From JADKIH01 sp964595205 (GTDB lineage Bacteria; Bacteroidota; Bacteroidia; AKYH767-A; 2013-40CM-41-45), in contig CAZQOQ010000009.1 of NCBI GenBank assembly GCA_964595205.1, positions 1-64,000 of the forward strand: DNA of 64,000 nucleotides. The letters are read 5' to 3'. Shown in pieces: positions 33,928 through 43,717 of the stretch. How positions within the stretch are numbered: position 1 is the first letter of the stretch; every line of letters starts with the position of its first letter. Under the pieces are notes generated by a model. The model saw only the letters and a program-made list of their open reading frames with translations, made no database searches and was not told where the DNA came from. A program made the position numbers and the translations under genes.

Positions 33928-35703
33928 ATGACAGGAATTGAAAATAAAGGGATCAGAAGCCTGATGATAATCATACTGCTTTTTTCACCCATTTTGTCTG
34001 CGGCACAATCGAGTGCTCAACTATATCCCTGGATCAGAAATCTTACAGGTGCAACCGGATACAACAATATCCCTACGAATGTCCAGAGTGTTTATTACAC
34101 AACAACCGATGTATACATCAGCGCTACATGCATACCGGGTTACAGCATCGGTCCCTGGACAGGCAATCCGAATACGCCAGTCAATCAGAATTTTGTCTTT
34201 AAGATTACACGCAATCCTCAGCAGAATACAGGAACAGCCGTTGCAACAGGTCTTGGGCATACAGGAGTATGGTCGAATGGTGTTTCCATCTTCAATGCGA
34301 AAGATGGTATGAGTTATAACAATGCCGGCGTGTGGAACCGGAATGCCTACTATTGGGAAGGCAGCAGCTTCGACAACTGCCTCGGTCATCCTGCCCCAAA
34401 CGGAGAATATCATCATCACGTAAATCCGAAATGCCTGTACGACCCTGCAGACAATACACGCCACTCCCCCATCATCGGTTTTGCTTTCGATGGCTTTCCT
34501 ATTTACGGCGCATACGGCTACACAAATACGAATGGAACCGGCCCGATCAAACGAATGACCAGCAGCTTCGTATTAAATACATCCCTCACCCGAGCCAATG
34601 GTCCTGCCGTAAATGCAACATATCCGCTTGGCTGTTTCATCGAAGATTATACCTACGTTGCCGGTTCGGGCGATCTCGACAATCACAATGGAAGATTTTG
34701 TGTGACACCCGAATATCCATCGGGAATCTATGCCTACTTCGTCACAATCGACGCTTCGCTCAATCCTGCATATCCATTTACTCCGGGACCTACCTATTAC
34801 GGCACGGTTCAGACGGGGAATACCGGACCATCCGGAGGACATAATTCAATTCCGGGAACCGCCATTCAATACACAAGCGCACTTACTCCTTCGATAACAA
34901 TTTCAGCTTCTTCAGAAAACATTTGTCAGGGCGAGAATGTGAACTTCACTGCAACGATAAGTAACGGAGGGAACACACCATCCTATCAATGGAAGAAAAA
35001 CGGATCGAACATAGCAACGGGAAATACTTTTTCCACTTCGTCGCTTGTCGATGGCGATGTGATCTCATGTGTGATTACAAGCAATGCCTACTACCTTACG
35101 GCTACTTCGGCCACTTCGAATCCGATTTCGATCAATGTGATTTCACCAGCGAATTTCACATCATTCAGTCCGTCAGTCGGAGCAGCAGGTACACCGGTAA
35201 CATTAACCGGAGCAAATCTGGCAGGAGTTACAGGTGTAAGTTTCAATGGACTTGCGGCAAACTATATTATAAATTCAGCTTCAGAGATTATTGCTACAGT
35301 ACCTTCGGGTGCTGCGAGCGGACTGATCAGTATCTCAACAGTGTGCGGAACAATTTACAGCGGTTTTCCATTTTCCATAAGTGCATCAGACGTGACGTTA
35401 AACCTTAAGGTGTTTATCGAAGGCTTTTACCGGGGAAATGGATTAATGGCCGGCGTGATTTCTTCAACCGTCTGCGATTCGATAACCGTTCAGCTTGCAG
35501 AAAGCGTGTATCCGTATTCGATCGTAGAATCAGAAAAATCAACCCTTGCAAAAGACGGAAACGGCAGTTTCATATTTCCATCTTATGTGAACGGAAATTC
35601 TTATTACATTGTATTAAAACACCGCAATTCCATCGAAACATGGAGTAAATTACCCGTGACATTATCGACAATAACAAGTTATGATTTTACGGTTTATCAT
35701 TGA
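33928..35703 (+). CDS. Exported YHYH-domain protein with Ig/IPT-like domains
   Basis: The product is 591 residues with a signal peptide (about 1-33). Residues about 40-310 are a YHYH domain: WIRNLTGATGYNNIP, NAYYWEGSSFDNCLGHP, GEYHHH, HSPIIGFAFDGFPIYGAYGY. The His cluster suggests metal binding; function is unproven. Residues about 325-405 look like an Ig-like domain (ICQGENVNFTATISNGG, SYQWKKNG), about 410-490 like an IPT/TIG domain (FTSFSPSVGAAGTPVTLTGANLAGVTG), and the C terminus (about 495-591) is a beta domain common in Bacteroidota surface proteins. No clear sorting domain is present. The start lies 23 bp after the Spy-like stop, so it is likely in the sigma operon. Confidence 0.8.
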   Translation: MTGIENKGIRSLMIIILLFSPILSAAQSSAQLYPWIRNLTGATGYNNIPTNVQSVYYTTTDVYISATCIPGYSIGPWTGNPNTPVNQNFVFKITRNPQQNTGTAVATGLGHTGVWSNGVSIFNAKDGMSYNNAGVWNRNAYYWEGSSFDNCLGHPAPNGEYHHHVNPKCLYDPADNTRHSPIIGFAFDGFPIYGAYGYTNTNGTGPIKRMTSSFVLNTSLTRANGPAVNATYPLGCFIEDYTYVAGSGDLDNHNGRFCVTPEYPSGIYAYFVTIDASLNPAYPFTPGPTYYGTVQTGNTGPSGGHNSIPGTAIQYTSALTPSITISASSENICQGENVNFTATISNGGNTPSYQWKKNGSNIATGNTFSTSSLVDGDVISCVITSNAYYLTATSATSNPISINVISPANFTSFSPSVGAAGTPVTLTGANLAGVTGVSFNGLAANYIINSASEIIATVPSGAASGLISISTVCGTIYSGFPFSISASDVTLNLKVFIEGFYRGNGLMAGVISSTVCDSITVQLAESVYPYSIVESEKSTLAKDGNGSFIFPSYVNGNSYYIVLKHRNSIETWSKLPVTLSTITSYDFTVYH

Positions 35704-35737
35704 ATCTTTAACTACCAAACTCAAACATAAAATTAAA

Positions 35738-36943
35738 ATGAAAAAAAGTATTCTATCAATTTTATTTATGCTTAATGTAACTATAGCTTTCGCACAGATT
35801 GGCCCTGAAATAACTTCGTGGGTCAGGAATACGACAGGCGCAACGGGCTACAACGGCATTCCGTCAAACGTTCAGGTAGTTCAATATTCTACCGACAATG
35901 TGTATGTGAGCTGCACGTGTATTCCCGGTTATGCAATCGGTCCGTGGGGAGGAAACCCAAATGTCCCTTCGAATCAGAATTTCGTTTTCAAGATCACACG
36001 TAATCCACAGCAGAATGCCGGCACACCGACCACCGTCGGACTTGGACATATCGGAGTATGGACGAATGGCGTAAGCGTCTTCAATGTTTCGGATGCACAA
36101 TCATACAATAACCAGGGCATCTGGAACAGGAATGCATACTATTGGGAAGGGAATGGTTTCGATAATTGTCTGGGTCATCCGCAGCAACAGGGAGAATATC
36201 ATCACCATGTGAGTCCGACCTGCCTTTACAACGATGCCGACAGTATCAATCATTCTCCAATCATAGGTTATGCTTTTGATGGTTTTCCGATTTACGGGGC
36301 TTATGCATACACCAACACCAATGGAACGGGTCCAATCAAGCGGATGACAAGCAGCTATGTGTTGTCATCTGCCACAACCCGTACAAATGGGCCGGCGGTT
36401 GGAACCATGTATCCTGCAGGATGTTTTATCGAAGATTACAGTTACTCTGCCGGTTCAGGTGATCTCGATGAGCGTAACGGCAGGTTTTGCATTACACCTG
36501 AATATCCGCTTGGGACCTATGCATATTTTGTAACGATCGATGAAAACAGAAACCCTGTTTTCCCTTATACATTTTATGGAACCTATTATGGTGTTGTGCA
36601 GGCCGGAAATACGGGGATGAATTCAGGGCATGTGACGATAACCGAACCAACAACTATTTATTCAGGGACAACAGGAATTAACGAAACGAATCCTCAAATC
36701 AAATTTGATCTTACACCTAATCCGGTAAAAGATTTTGCCTATATCTATTTCGATCCGTTGAGCGTAAATAACATCACCGGAAAACTCTACGATGCGAAAG
36801 GACAATTGCTCGAGACGATCAACAATCTGCAGCCGAGTATCAGTTATTCATTTGACTTTACGAAATATCCTTCGGGGGTTTATTATCTGCATTTGAATAC
36901 TAAGAGCGAGAATGTTATTCGGAAGATTGTGAAAATGAAATAG
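35738..36943 (+). CDS. YHYH-domain protein with type IX sorting domain
   Basis: I use ATG 35738 (MKKSILSIL), 34 bp after the preceding stop, giving 401 residues; the open frame upstream overlaps the previous gene. A signal peptide (1-19, ending AFAQ) leads into a YHYH domain (about 22-300) closely parallel to the preceding protein (WVRNTTGATGYNGIP, GEYHHH, HSPIIGYAFDGFPIYGAYAY), so the two are a tandem duplication. The last 80 residues are a type IX sorting domain (FDLTPNPVKDFAYIYF, LYDAKGQLLETI, YPSGVYYLHL). It should be exported to the cell surface. It ends the presumed sigma operon, 2 bp before a 37-bp perfect inverted repeat. Confidence 0.85.
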   Translation: MKKSILSILFMLNVTIAFAQIGPEITSWVRNTTGATGYNGIPSNVQVVQYSTDNVYVSCTCIPGYAIGPWGGNPNVPSNQNFVFKITRNPQQNAGTPTTVGLGHIGVWTNGVSVFNVSDAQSYNNQGIWNRNAYYWEGNGFDNCLGHPQQQGEYHHHVSPTCLYNDADSINHSPIIGYAFDGFPIYGAYAYTNTNGTGPIKRMTSSYVLSSATTRTNGPAVGTMYPAGCFIEDYSYSAGSGDLDERNGRFCITPEYPLGTYAYFVTIDENRNPVFPYTFYGTYYGVVQAGNTGMNSGHVTITEPTTIYSGTTGINETNPQIKFDLTPNPVKDFAYIYFDPLSVNNITGKLYDAKGQLLETINNLQPSISYSFDFTKYPSGVYYLHLNTKSENVIRKIVKMK

Positions 36944-36944
36944 G

Positions 36945-37036
36945 AATTTGAAAATTTGAAAATGTGCTAATTTGAAAATGACCACACAAGTGGATCATCT
37001 CATTTTCAAATTAGCACATTTTCAAATTTTCAAATT
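36945..37036. repeat. 37-bp perfect inverted repeat between convergent genes (locus C, TTTGAAAA type)
   Basis: The segment 36945-36981 and the reverse complement of 37000-37036 are identical over 37 bp. Each contains three TTTGAAAA-like words around GTGCTAA. The 18-nt centre contains CCAC/GTGG. It fills the gap between the YHYH gene and murF-alr and could terminate transcription from both sides, although it lacks a classical GC-rich stem. Confidence 0.9.
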
Positions 37037-37043
37037 AAAAAAA

Positions 37044-39527
37044 TCATTCCTGGAAGTACACCCTCTTCACCCTTTGCGAAACATTTACTAAAACTTCATA
37101 GGGAATCGTGCCAATTGCTTCGGCCATAATGTTTACCGGGTATTCGCTACCGAACACAATTACCTCATCACCTTCCCTCGCCTGTACGTCAGTGATATCG
37201 AGCATGCACATGTCCATGCAAACATTTCCGATGATTGGAGCGAGTTTGCCGTTCACCAGCATACTTCCGGTTCCGTTGCCAAGACGGCGGCTGATACCAT
37301 CTGCATATCCGATCGCTACTGTTGCAACCACTGTGTCTCGTTTCAGTTTTCCTTTTCGATTATAACCGATCGTTTCCTTAGCGGGAACATTTCTAATTTG
37401 AGAGATGGTGGTTTTGAGAGTCGCTACCTGCTGCAGCTGATTCTGTTCATAAGCGGTGGATGAAAATCCATACAGGCCGATTCCGAGCCTGACCATCTCA
37501 AATTGTGCCTCGTTGAAGCGGAGTATGCCGGAGGAATTGAGGATATGACGCATCACGGGATAGGTAAGGTTGCTGATGATTTCATCACTCATCGTTTTCA
37601 TTCGCTGTATTTGCATCCGGGTAAAACCATCATGTTCGGCCTCGTCGCTGGATGAAAGATGACTGAAGACAGACTGCACCCTGATATTCTTATTGTTATT
37701 TATCCGCACAACCAGTTCATTAATTTCCTCTTCAGTGAATCCAAGCCTGTGCATTCCCGTGTCGATTTTAATGTGTATCCTGAAAGGTTCACCATTGTGT
37801 TTTTTCATCACATCCTGCAACTGATTTAACAGTCTGAAGCTGTAAATCTCCGGTTCGAGTTTATACCTGATCATGAGTTCGAAGCTCATCAACTCTGGGT
37901 TCATGACCATAATAGGCAAAGTGATGCCGGCCTTACGAAGTTCAATGCCCTCATCGGTGTAGGCGACTGCGAGATAATCGACATGATGGAACTGGAGCAC
38001 GTTGGCAATCTCAAAACTCCCGCTGCCGTAAGAAGTGGCTTTTACCATGGCCATGATCTTCGTTTCCGGCTTAAGCCGCGAACGATAATAGTTGAGATTA
38101 TGAACCAGTGCATTCAGGTCGATCTCCAAAACGGTTTCATGCGCCTTCTGCTGCAGCGACTTGCTGATAGTCTCGAATCCGAATGGCCTGGCGCCTTTCA
38201 GTAAAATAGTTTCGTCACGGAAATCGGCCGTTGAAAAATCGCGAAGGAAATCATCAGTGGTAGCATAGAATTTCTTCGGAAGCGAGAAAACATCCTTCTG
38301 ACGGCTGATGGCTGGGCCGATACCGATCAACTGGTCGACTCCCTTTGCCCGGAGCAGGGCAGCAACTTCGCCATACAGATTTTCTTCGTTCTTTCCGCTC
38401 TGCAGTATGTCAGATAATATCACTGTCCGCTTAGCGTGTTGCTTTTGCTGATTCAGAAAATCGAGAGCAATCGTGAGGGAACCGATATCGGAATTATAGC
38501 TGTCGTTGATCACTGAACAATTATTGATACCGTTTTTCATTTCCAGCCGCATGGCAACAGGGCTCAGGAAGAGCATGCGCTCGCGGATTATTTCATTCGA
38601 ATAACCGAGTTTAAGCAGCAGAGACCAGCATAGAACCGCATTCTCAATCGAAGCATCGTCTGAAAATGGAATTTTAATGTTTATAAAATTATTTTCATAT
38701 ACAGCCTGGATCTCAGTCTCGTCGCCGTTTCGAGTGATCCTGCCAACCTGCAGATCGGCTTTGGATTTTCTTGACCAGGAAAACAGTTTTAATTTCAGCG
38801 AGGTGAAAGAAAATTTTTCGATTTCCTTTTCGAGGTTCTGATAATCCTTGCAATAAATAAGAGTATCCACGCCCGCAAAGAGCTGCAGTTTTTCCCTGAT
38901 CTTTTGTTCCTGGCTTTCGAAATTTTCGTCGTGTGCCGAACCGATGTTGGTGAAAATACCAATGTTGGGACGAATGATGCATTCCAGTTTATTCATCTCG
39001 CCGGGGAGCGAAATGCCGGCTTCGAAGATGGCCAGCTGGTGTTCGGGCTGCATCTGCCACACAGAGAGGGGAACGCCTACCTGTGAATTATAGCTTTTCG
39101 GACTCCTGACAATGTTTAAATCGGGCCGCAGCAACTGATAAATCCATTCCTTTACGATAGTTTTACCGTTACTCCCTGTGATGCCGATGACTGGTATTGA
39201 AAATTTCTTCCGGTGAGCAGCAGTAAGCTTTTGCATCGAAGACAACGGGTCTTCAACGACAATAAAATTGGCGGGCAACAACTGAAATTCGGGCAGCATT
39301 TCAGTCACGATAAAGTTTCTTACTCCCTGGTCGAAAAGCTCCTTTACAAACCTGTTTCCATCGTGACGCTCGCCTTTGATGGCAAAAAACAGTGAAGTTG
39401 AAGGATGATTCAGTTTCCTGCTGTCAGTAAGCAATTCACGGATCTTGTCTTCGGAAGGCGCTTTTGAAAAGAGTATTCCTGAAATTACTTCAGCAATATC
39501 TCCGATGGTATAAGAAATTTCACTCAT
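37044..39527 (-). CDS. MurF-Alr fusion: tripeptide:D-Ala-D-Ala ligase / alanine racemase
   Basis: I use ATG 39527 (MSEISYTIGD), which overlaps the tdk stop by 8 bp; the product is 827 residues. The N-terminal half (about 1-455) is MurF, adding D-Ala-D-Ala to the UDP-MurNAc-tripeptide, with ATP site GITGSNGKT (115-123). The C-terminal half (about 460-827) is alanine racemase with PLP lysine Lys496 in VKATSYGSG and late motifs IGYADGISRRLGNG and GNVCMDMCMLDIT. This fusion is known in Bacteroidota and links supply of D-Ala to its use in peptidoglycan. It follows tdk in one operon. Confidence 0.93.
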   Translation of the reverse strand: MSEISYTIGDIAEVISGILFSKAPSEDKIRELLTDSRKLNHPSTSLFFAIKGERHDGNRFVKELFDQGVRNFIVTEMLPEFQLLPANFIVVEDPLSSMQKLTAAHRKKFSIPVIGITGSNGKTIVKEWIYQLLRPDLNIVRSPKSYNSQVGVPLSVWQMQPEHQLAIFEAGISLPGEMNKLECIIRPNIGIFTNIGSAHDENFESQEQKIREKLQLFAGVDTLIYCKDYQNLEKEIEKFSFTSLKLKLFSWSRKSKADLQVGRITRNGDETEIQAVYENNFINIKIPFSDDASIENAVLCWSLLLKLGYSNEIIRERMLFLSPVAMRLEMKNGINNCSVINDSYNSDIGSLTIALDFLNQQKQHAKRTVILSDILQSGKNEENLYGEVAALLRAKGVDQLIGIGPAISRQKDVFSLPKKFYATTDDFLRDFSTADFRDETILLKGARPFGFETISKSLQQKAHETVLEIDLNALVHNLNYYRSRLKPETKIMAMVKATSYGSGSFEIANVLQFHHVDYLAVAYTDEGIELRKAGITLPIMVMNPELMSFELMIRYKLEPEIYSFRLLNQLQDVMKKHNGEPFRIHIKIDTGMHRLGFTEEEINELVVRINNNKNIRVQSVFSHLSSSDEAEHDGFTRMQIQRMKTMSDEIISNLTYPVMRHILNSSGILRFNEAQFEMVRLGIGLYGFSSTAYEQNQLQQVATLKTTISQIRNVPAKETIGYNRKGKLKRDTVVATVAIGYADGISRRLGNGTGSMLVNGKLAPIIGNVCMDMCMLDITDVQAREGDEVIVFGSEYPVNIMAEAIGTIPYEVLVNVSQRVKRVYFQE

Positions 39528-40107
39528 TTTTTTTCTGACGTTCCCTGTTGAAACAAGTCCGGCAAAGTGGAATATAGCTACCCTGTTCACCGAGTAATAT
39601 CCTTGAGGATCCTTCAACGATCCTGTGAGAATAATGGGCAAGATCGCCACAACTCATGCAGATCGCGTGAACTTTTGTAACATATTCTGCAATGGCAAGC
39701 AGATCGGGCATACAGCCAAATGGTTTTCCCAGATAATCGATGTCGAGCCCGGCAATGATGATCCTTACGCCGCGGTCGGCAAGTGCCTGGCAAACCGATG
39801 GAAGTCCTTCGTCGAAGAACTGTGCCTCGTCGATGCCAATTACCTCCACATCATTGGCATAAAGTAATATCTGTGCCGAGGATTCAACGGGGGTTGAATG
39901 GATAAAATTTGAATCGTGGGAAACGACGTTTGTTTCGTCGTACCTGGTGTCGATGCGGGGTTTGAAGATTTCCACCTTTTGACGTGCGATCTTGGCCCTC
40001 TTCAGCCGCCGGATCAATTCTTCCGTTTTTCCGGAAAACATGGAGCCACAGATTAATTCGATATGACCCTTTTTTAATATACCTTCCTTGTGAGATTCCG
40101 GAAACAT
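39520..40107 (-). CDS. tdk: Thymidine kinase (type II)
   Basis: The product is 195 residues and phosphorylates thymidine to dTMP in the salvage pathway. The P-loop is GSMFSGKT (21-28). The DEAQFF motif (about 96-101) is the Walker B/lasso region. A C-terminal zinc ribbon is visible (CMSCGD and CRTCFNRE), structural in bacterial TK1-like enzymes. The 3' end overlaps murF-alr by 8 bp, suggesting coupled translation. An upstream ATG in another frame is not supported. Confidence 0.94.
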   Translation of the reverse strand: MFPESHKEGILKKGHIELICGSMFSGKTEELIRRLKRAKIARQKVEIFKPRIDTRYDETNVVSHDSNFIHSTPVESSAQILLYANDVEVIGIDEAQFFDEGLPSVCQALADRGVRIIIAGLDIDYLGKPFGCMPDLLAIAEYVTKVHAICMSCGDLAHYSHRIVEGSSRILLGEQGSYIPLCRTCFNRERQKKNE

Positions 40108-40279
40108 GCATTGGATTTTAATGCGGGCAAAAATAAGTGATTAATTGGAGATTATGCGCTATTTTTCTTTCAACACAGAATCTCTGTATTAAAAAAATCC
40201 AGTACTGTCTCAGGTAAATAGCAATTCCATAATTTCACCCCACAGACAACATCTTTGAAAATCCTTCGTTAGAATTCCC

Positions 40280-40999
40280 ATGCAAATCCAATTGTTACAT
40301 CAGCAAATACTCATTCAGACCGAGCGACTGCGCGACCTTCACCGGTCGATCATGTCGCATTCGGCTCCAATTCCTGCAGAGGAAATTAATAATCTCCTCA
40401 GTGAGATCCGGAATCTCTATGGACTGGCCATACAGCTGAATAATGAGAATGCCATACAGCTGTTAAATGAGATTCAGTTTGCGGCAAAAGAAATAAACCT
40501 CAAAGCAACTGTTCCCGTTACGAGTGAGATAAAACCCGATCCGGCGAAAATTCAGGATGAACCGGTAAAGATTACTGAAGCAAAAGCTATATCAAATAAG
40601 ACTGAAGAAAAACATTCCGATAAAAAAAGAGTCGTGTCCGACATACATGAAATGTTCCATGTTACACCGGTTCTCGCAAATAAATTTTCAGATCAAAAGA
40701 CTGTTGCAGAAAAGATAGCAGGTAACGAAAATACCAGGAGAATTTCCGATCATTTAAAATCCCCGGTTACAGATTTAAAATCCGCAATCGGTCTGAATGA
40801 AAAATTTAAATTCATCAACCAGTTGTTCAATGGCGATGCTAAAGAATATCATTCTGTGATTGATCAGCTGAATACGTCTTCAAATTCAGAAACTGCCATG
40901 AATTTTCTGAAAGAGATTTCCGATACGAACGACTGGGAATCGCATGCGGCAGTTGCAAAGACATTTATGGACATTATCGAGCGCCGGTTTTCAGCCTGA
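40280..40999 (+). CDS. Uncharacterised helical protein upstream of rsmI
   Basis: The product is 239 residues, soluble, without signal peptide. The N-terminal third is helical (LRDLHRSIMSHSAPIPAEEINNLLSEIRNLYGLAIQLN), the middle is a charged Lys/Glu/Thr-rich linker (about 75-150), and the C-terminal part (about 155-239) is compact with LNEKFKFINQLFNGDAKEYHSVIDQL and a DWESHA-like segment. Bacteroidota genomes carry similar proteins in this position, but I know of no function. Its stop is 2 bp before rsmI, so the two are co-transcribed. Confidence 0.75.
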   Translation: MQIQLLHQQILIQTERLRDLHRSIMSHSAPIPAEEINNLLSEIRNLYGLAIQLNNENAIQLLNEIQFAAKEINLKATVPVTSEIKPDPAKIQDEPVKITEAKAISNKTEEKHSDKKRVVSDIHEMFHVTPVLANKFSDQKTVAEKIAGNENTRRISDHLKSPVTDLKSAIGLNEKFKFINQLFNGDAKEYHSVIDQLNTSSNSETAMNFLKEISDTNDWESHAAVAKTFMDIIERRFSA

Positions 41000-41001
41000 A
41001 C

Positions 41002-41706
41002 ATGGCAAAACTTTTTCTGGTTCCAACACCCGTAGGCAACCTGGAGGACATGACTCTGCGGGGAATCCGTATATTGAAGGAATCGGCCATCATACTTGCA
41101 GAAGATACAAGGACCAGTGGTCATTTGTTGAAGCATTTCGGCATTGAAAAAAAGATGCTTCCTTATCATCAGCACAATGAACATAAAGTTGTTTCAGACA
41201 TTGTTGAACGTATACAGCAGGGTCAAAACATTGCTTTGATTACCGATGCCGGTACGCCGGGGATTTCTGATCCGGGATTTCTGATTGTGAGGGAGTGTAT
41301 ACGACAAAAGGTTGACGTAGAAACCCTGCCCGGTGCAACTGCCTTTGTGCCGGCACTGATAAATTCAGGCTTTTCGACAGATCGATTCTGTTTTGAAGGA
41401 TTTTTACCAGTTAAGAAAGGACGGGCAACAAGGCTGGAAAAATTGAAGGACGAAGAACGGACCATGATTTTTTATGAATCACCGTACAGGCTGTTAAAAA
41501 CCCTTCAACAATTTATGTTAACATTTGGAGAAGACAGGCCGGCTTGCGTTTCCCGTGAAATTTCTAAAATGTTTGAGGAAAATAAACGCGGCTCGCTTAA
41601 GGAATGCCATGATCACTTTTCTGCGAAGGCAGTAAAAGGAGAGATCGTAATCGTCGTCTCCGGTTCAAATTTTAAAAAAAGTGAGGAAGACGGTATTGTC
41701 GACTGA
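41002..41706 (+). CDS. rsmI: 16S rRNA (cytidine-1402-2'-O)-methyltransferase RsmI
   Basis: This enzyme methylates the ribose of C1402 in the decoding centre of 16S rRNA using SAM. The product is 234 residues of the tetrapyrrole-methylase fold. Near the start, LVPTPVGNLEDMTLRGI is the RsmI signature; AEDTRTSGHLLKHF, ITDAGTPGISDPGF and LPGATAFVPALINSG follow. It is slightly shorter than E. coli RsmI, lacking part of the C-terminal domain, as is usual in Bacteroidota. It starts 2 bp after the upstream helical protein gene. Confidence 0.94.
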   Translation: MAKLFLVPTPVGNLEDMTLRGIRILKESAIILAEDTRTSGHLLKHFGIEKKMLPYHQHNEHKVVSDIVERIQQGQNIALITDAGTPGISDPGFLIVRECIRQKVDVETLPGATAFVPALINSGFSTDRFCFEGFLPVKKGRATRLEKLKDEERTMIFYESPYRLLKTLQQFMLTFGEDRPACVSREISKMFEENKRGSLKECHDHFSAKAVKGEIVIVVSGSNFKKSEEDGIVD

Positions 41707-41943
41707 TTCTCTGCCATTCGAATGTATTTTTAGTAGCTTTACATAAAATATGTAGTATCAATTAGTAAAAATTAATTACTTCGTTTAGCTATAATATTTC
41801 TTTAATTTGTTATCGTGCAATTCAATTATTTGTTCATTGAACTATTAACATTATTTAGTATAATAAGTTTTTTTATTCTCACGTTTTCTTTATTTAATAA
41901 ATGAGGATATTGAGGCTTTCATTTTTCTTAAATTGCAGTCCGA

Positions 41944-43710
41944 ATGATTGATTTTGAAATAAGGGAGAAACGGTGGGTACTTAAACCGGATTCGGATAAA
42001 GAACTTGTAAATTCTTTATCGAAAGCGCTTGGTATAAGCAAGACACTTACGACCCTTCTTGTGCAGCGGGGAATACGAACATTCGAAGAAGCAAGAAGTT
42101 TCTTTCGCCCTTCACTGGATGATCTTCATGATCCGTTCCTGATGAAGGACATGGATAGAGCAATCGATAGAATTGAAAAGGCGATTGAAAAAAAAGAAAA
42201 GATTCTTATCTATGGCGATTATGATGTGGATGGAACAACTGCCGTTGCATTGGTTTATTCATTCCTGAAAAATCATTACGATCAAATCGATTTTTATCTG
42301 CCCGATCGTTACAAGGAAGGATACGGAATTTCCACACAGGGAATTGAATATGCGGCGGCAAATAACTACAAGCTAATTATCGCTCTCGACTGCGGAATCA
42401 AGTCAATTGAAAAAGTGGCTCATGCAAAAGAGCTGGGAATCGATTTCATTATTTGCGATCATCACCGGCCTGGCGATAAATTACCTGATGCCGTTGCCGT
42501 GCTCGATCCGAAAAGACCGGACGACACCTATCCATTCGATGAACTCTCGGGATGCGGAATAGGTTTCAAGCTGATCTCTGCCTATGTGAAACGGCATAAT
42601 CTTCCTTTTTCAAGCCTGGAACAATACCTCGACCTGGTTGCCGTAAGTACAGCTGCGGATATTGTACCCCTGATAGGCGAAAACCGGACGCTTGTTTATT
42701 TCGGACTAAAGCGGCTAAACTATTATCCGAGACTTGGATTCCGTGCCATTCTCGAAATGGAAAAGGTTCCGGTTTTTTTTGATGAGAAGCCCGATGGCAC
42801 AAAAACTCCTCACTATAATCTGACAGTGAACGAACTAGTGTTTATCCTCGGCCCGAGAATCAATGCTGCCGGAAGAATACACGATGCCAGGCATGCGGTG
42901 GATCTGCTGATATCAGGAAGCACTACCGATGCTAATTTCAATTCGTTGCGGATCAAAGAGCATAACGACGAACGTAAAAATCTTGACCTCCGGATAACAC
43001 AGGAAGCGCTTTCCCTGGTGCAGAATGATCCGACGTTTTCAAAGAGAAAGACGACCGTATTATTTAACCCCGAATGGCACAAGGGTGTGATTGGAATTGT
43101 TGCGTCTCGCCTTACTGAAAGATATTACCGGCCAACGGTTATACTCACCGAATCAAACGGCATGGCGACTGGCTCAGCCCGTTCGGTGAAGGATTTCGAC
43201 ATTTACAATGCCATAGAATCGTGCAACGACCTGCTCGAGCAATTTGGTGGACATATGTATGCAGCCGGATTGACAATGAAACTTGATAATATTGAAAAAT
43301 TTAAAGACCGTTTCGAAGAAATAGTAAATGAAACAATCGACGAACGCAGTCTCATCCAGGAAATAGAAATAGACTCTACACTCAACTTCAGCGAAATCAC
43401 ACCGGCTTTTTATAATGTGCTGAAGCAATTTGCACCCTTTGGACCGGGAAATATGAATCCCGTTTTCCGCACAGAAAATGTGAGAGATACCGGCCTCTCC
43501 CGTGTCGTCGGCAACAATCACCTGAAATTAAACCTCGCCGAAGACGAAAATACGCGGTTCGGAATAGAAGGTATCGGATTCCAGATGGGCCAACATTATC
43601 CATTCATTTCTCGTCGCATTCCTTTTGACCTCTGCTTTTCTATCGAAGAGAACTTTTACAATGGGAAAACCTCACTTCAGTTGAATGCGAAGGATATACG
43701 GTTGAAGTAG
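41944..43710 (+). CDS. recJ: Single-stranded-DNA-specific exonuclease RecJ
   Basis: This 5'-3' exonuclease acts in recombination and mismatch repair. The product is 588 residues. DHH-family motifs are visible: GDYDVDGTTA (91-100), DCG (149-151), DHHRPG (172-177) and the DHHA1 motif ARSVKDFDIYNA to QFGGHMYAAGLTM around 405-440. A C-terminal OB-like domain follows. Length matches the family. The 237-bp AT-rich region upstream contains nothing else I can identify. Confidence 0.94.
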   Translation: MIDFEIREKRWVLKPDSDKELVNSLSKALGISKTLTTLLVQRGIRTFEEARSFFRPSLDDLHDPFLMKDMDRAIDRIEKAIEKKEKILIYGDYDVDGTTAVALVYSFLKNHYDQIDFYLPDRYKEGYGISTQGIEYAAANNYKLIIALDCGIKSIEKVAHAKELGIDFIICDHHRPGDKLPDAVAVLDPKRPDDTYPFDELSGCGIGFKLISAYVKRHNLPFSSLEQYLDLVAVSTAADIVPLIGENRTLVYFGLKRLNYYPRLGFRAILEMEKVPVFFDEKPDGTKTPHYNLTVNELVFILGPRINAAGRIHDARHAVDLLISGSTTDANFNSLRIKEHNDERKNLDLRITQEALSLVQNDPTFSKRKTTVLFNPEWHKGVIGIVASRLTERYYRPTVILTESNGMATGSARSVKDFDIYNAIESCNDLLEQFGGHMYAAGLTMKLDNIEKFKDRFEEIVNETIDERSLIQEIEIDSTLNFSEITPAFYNVLKQFAPFGPGNMNPVFRTENVRDTGLSRVVGNNHLKLNLAEDENTRFGIEGIGFQMGQHYPFISRRIPFDLCFSIEENFYNGKTSLQLNAKDIRLK

Positions 43711-43717
43711 GGTCATA

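Noticed and set aside
34332..34844. 170-residue frame inside the YHYH/Ig gene
   Set aside because: It is in another frame of a clear coding sequence, very rich in Arg and Cys, with no recognisable features.
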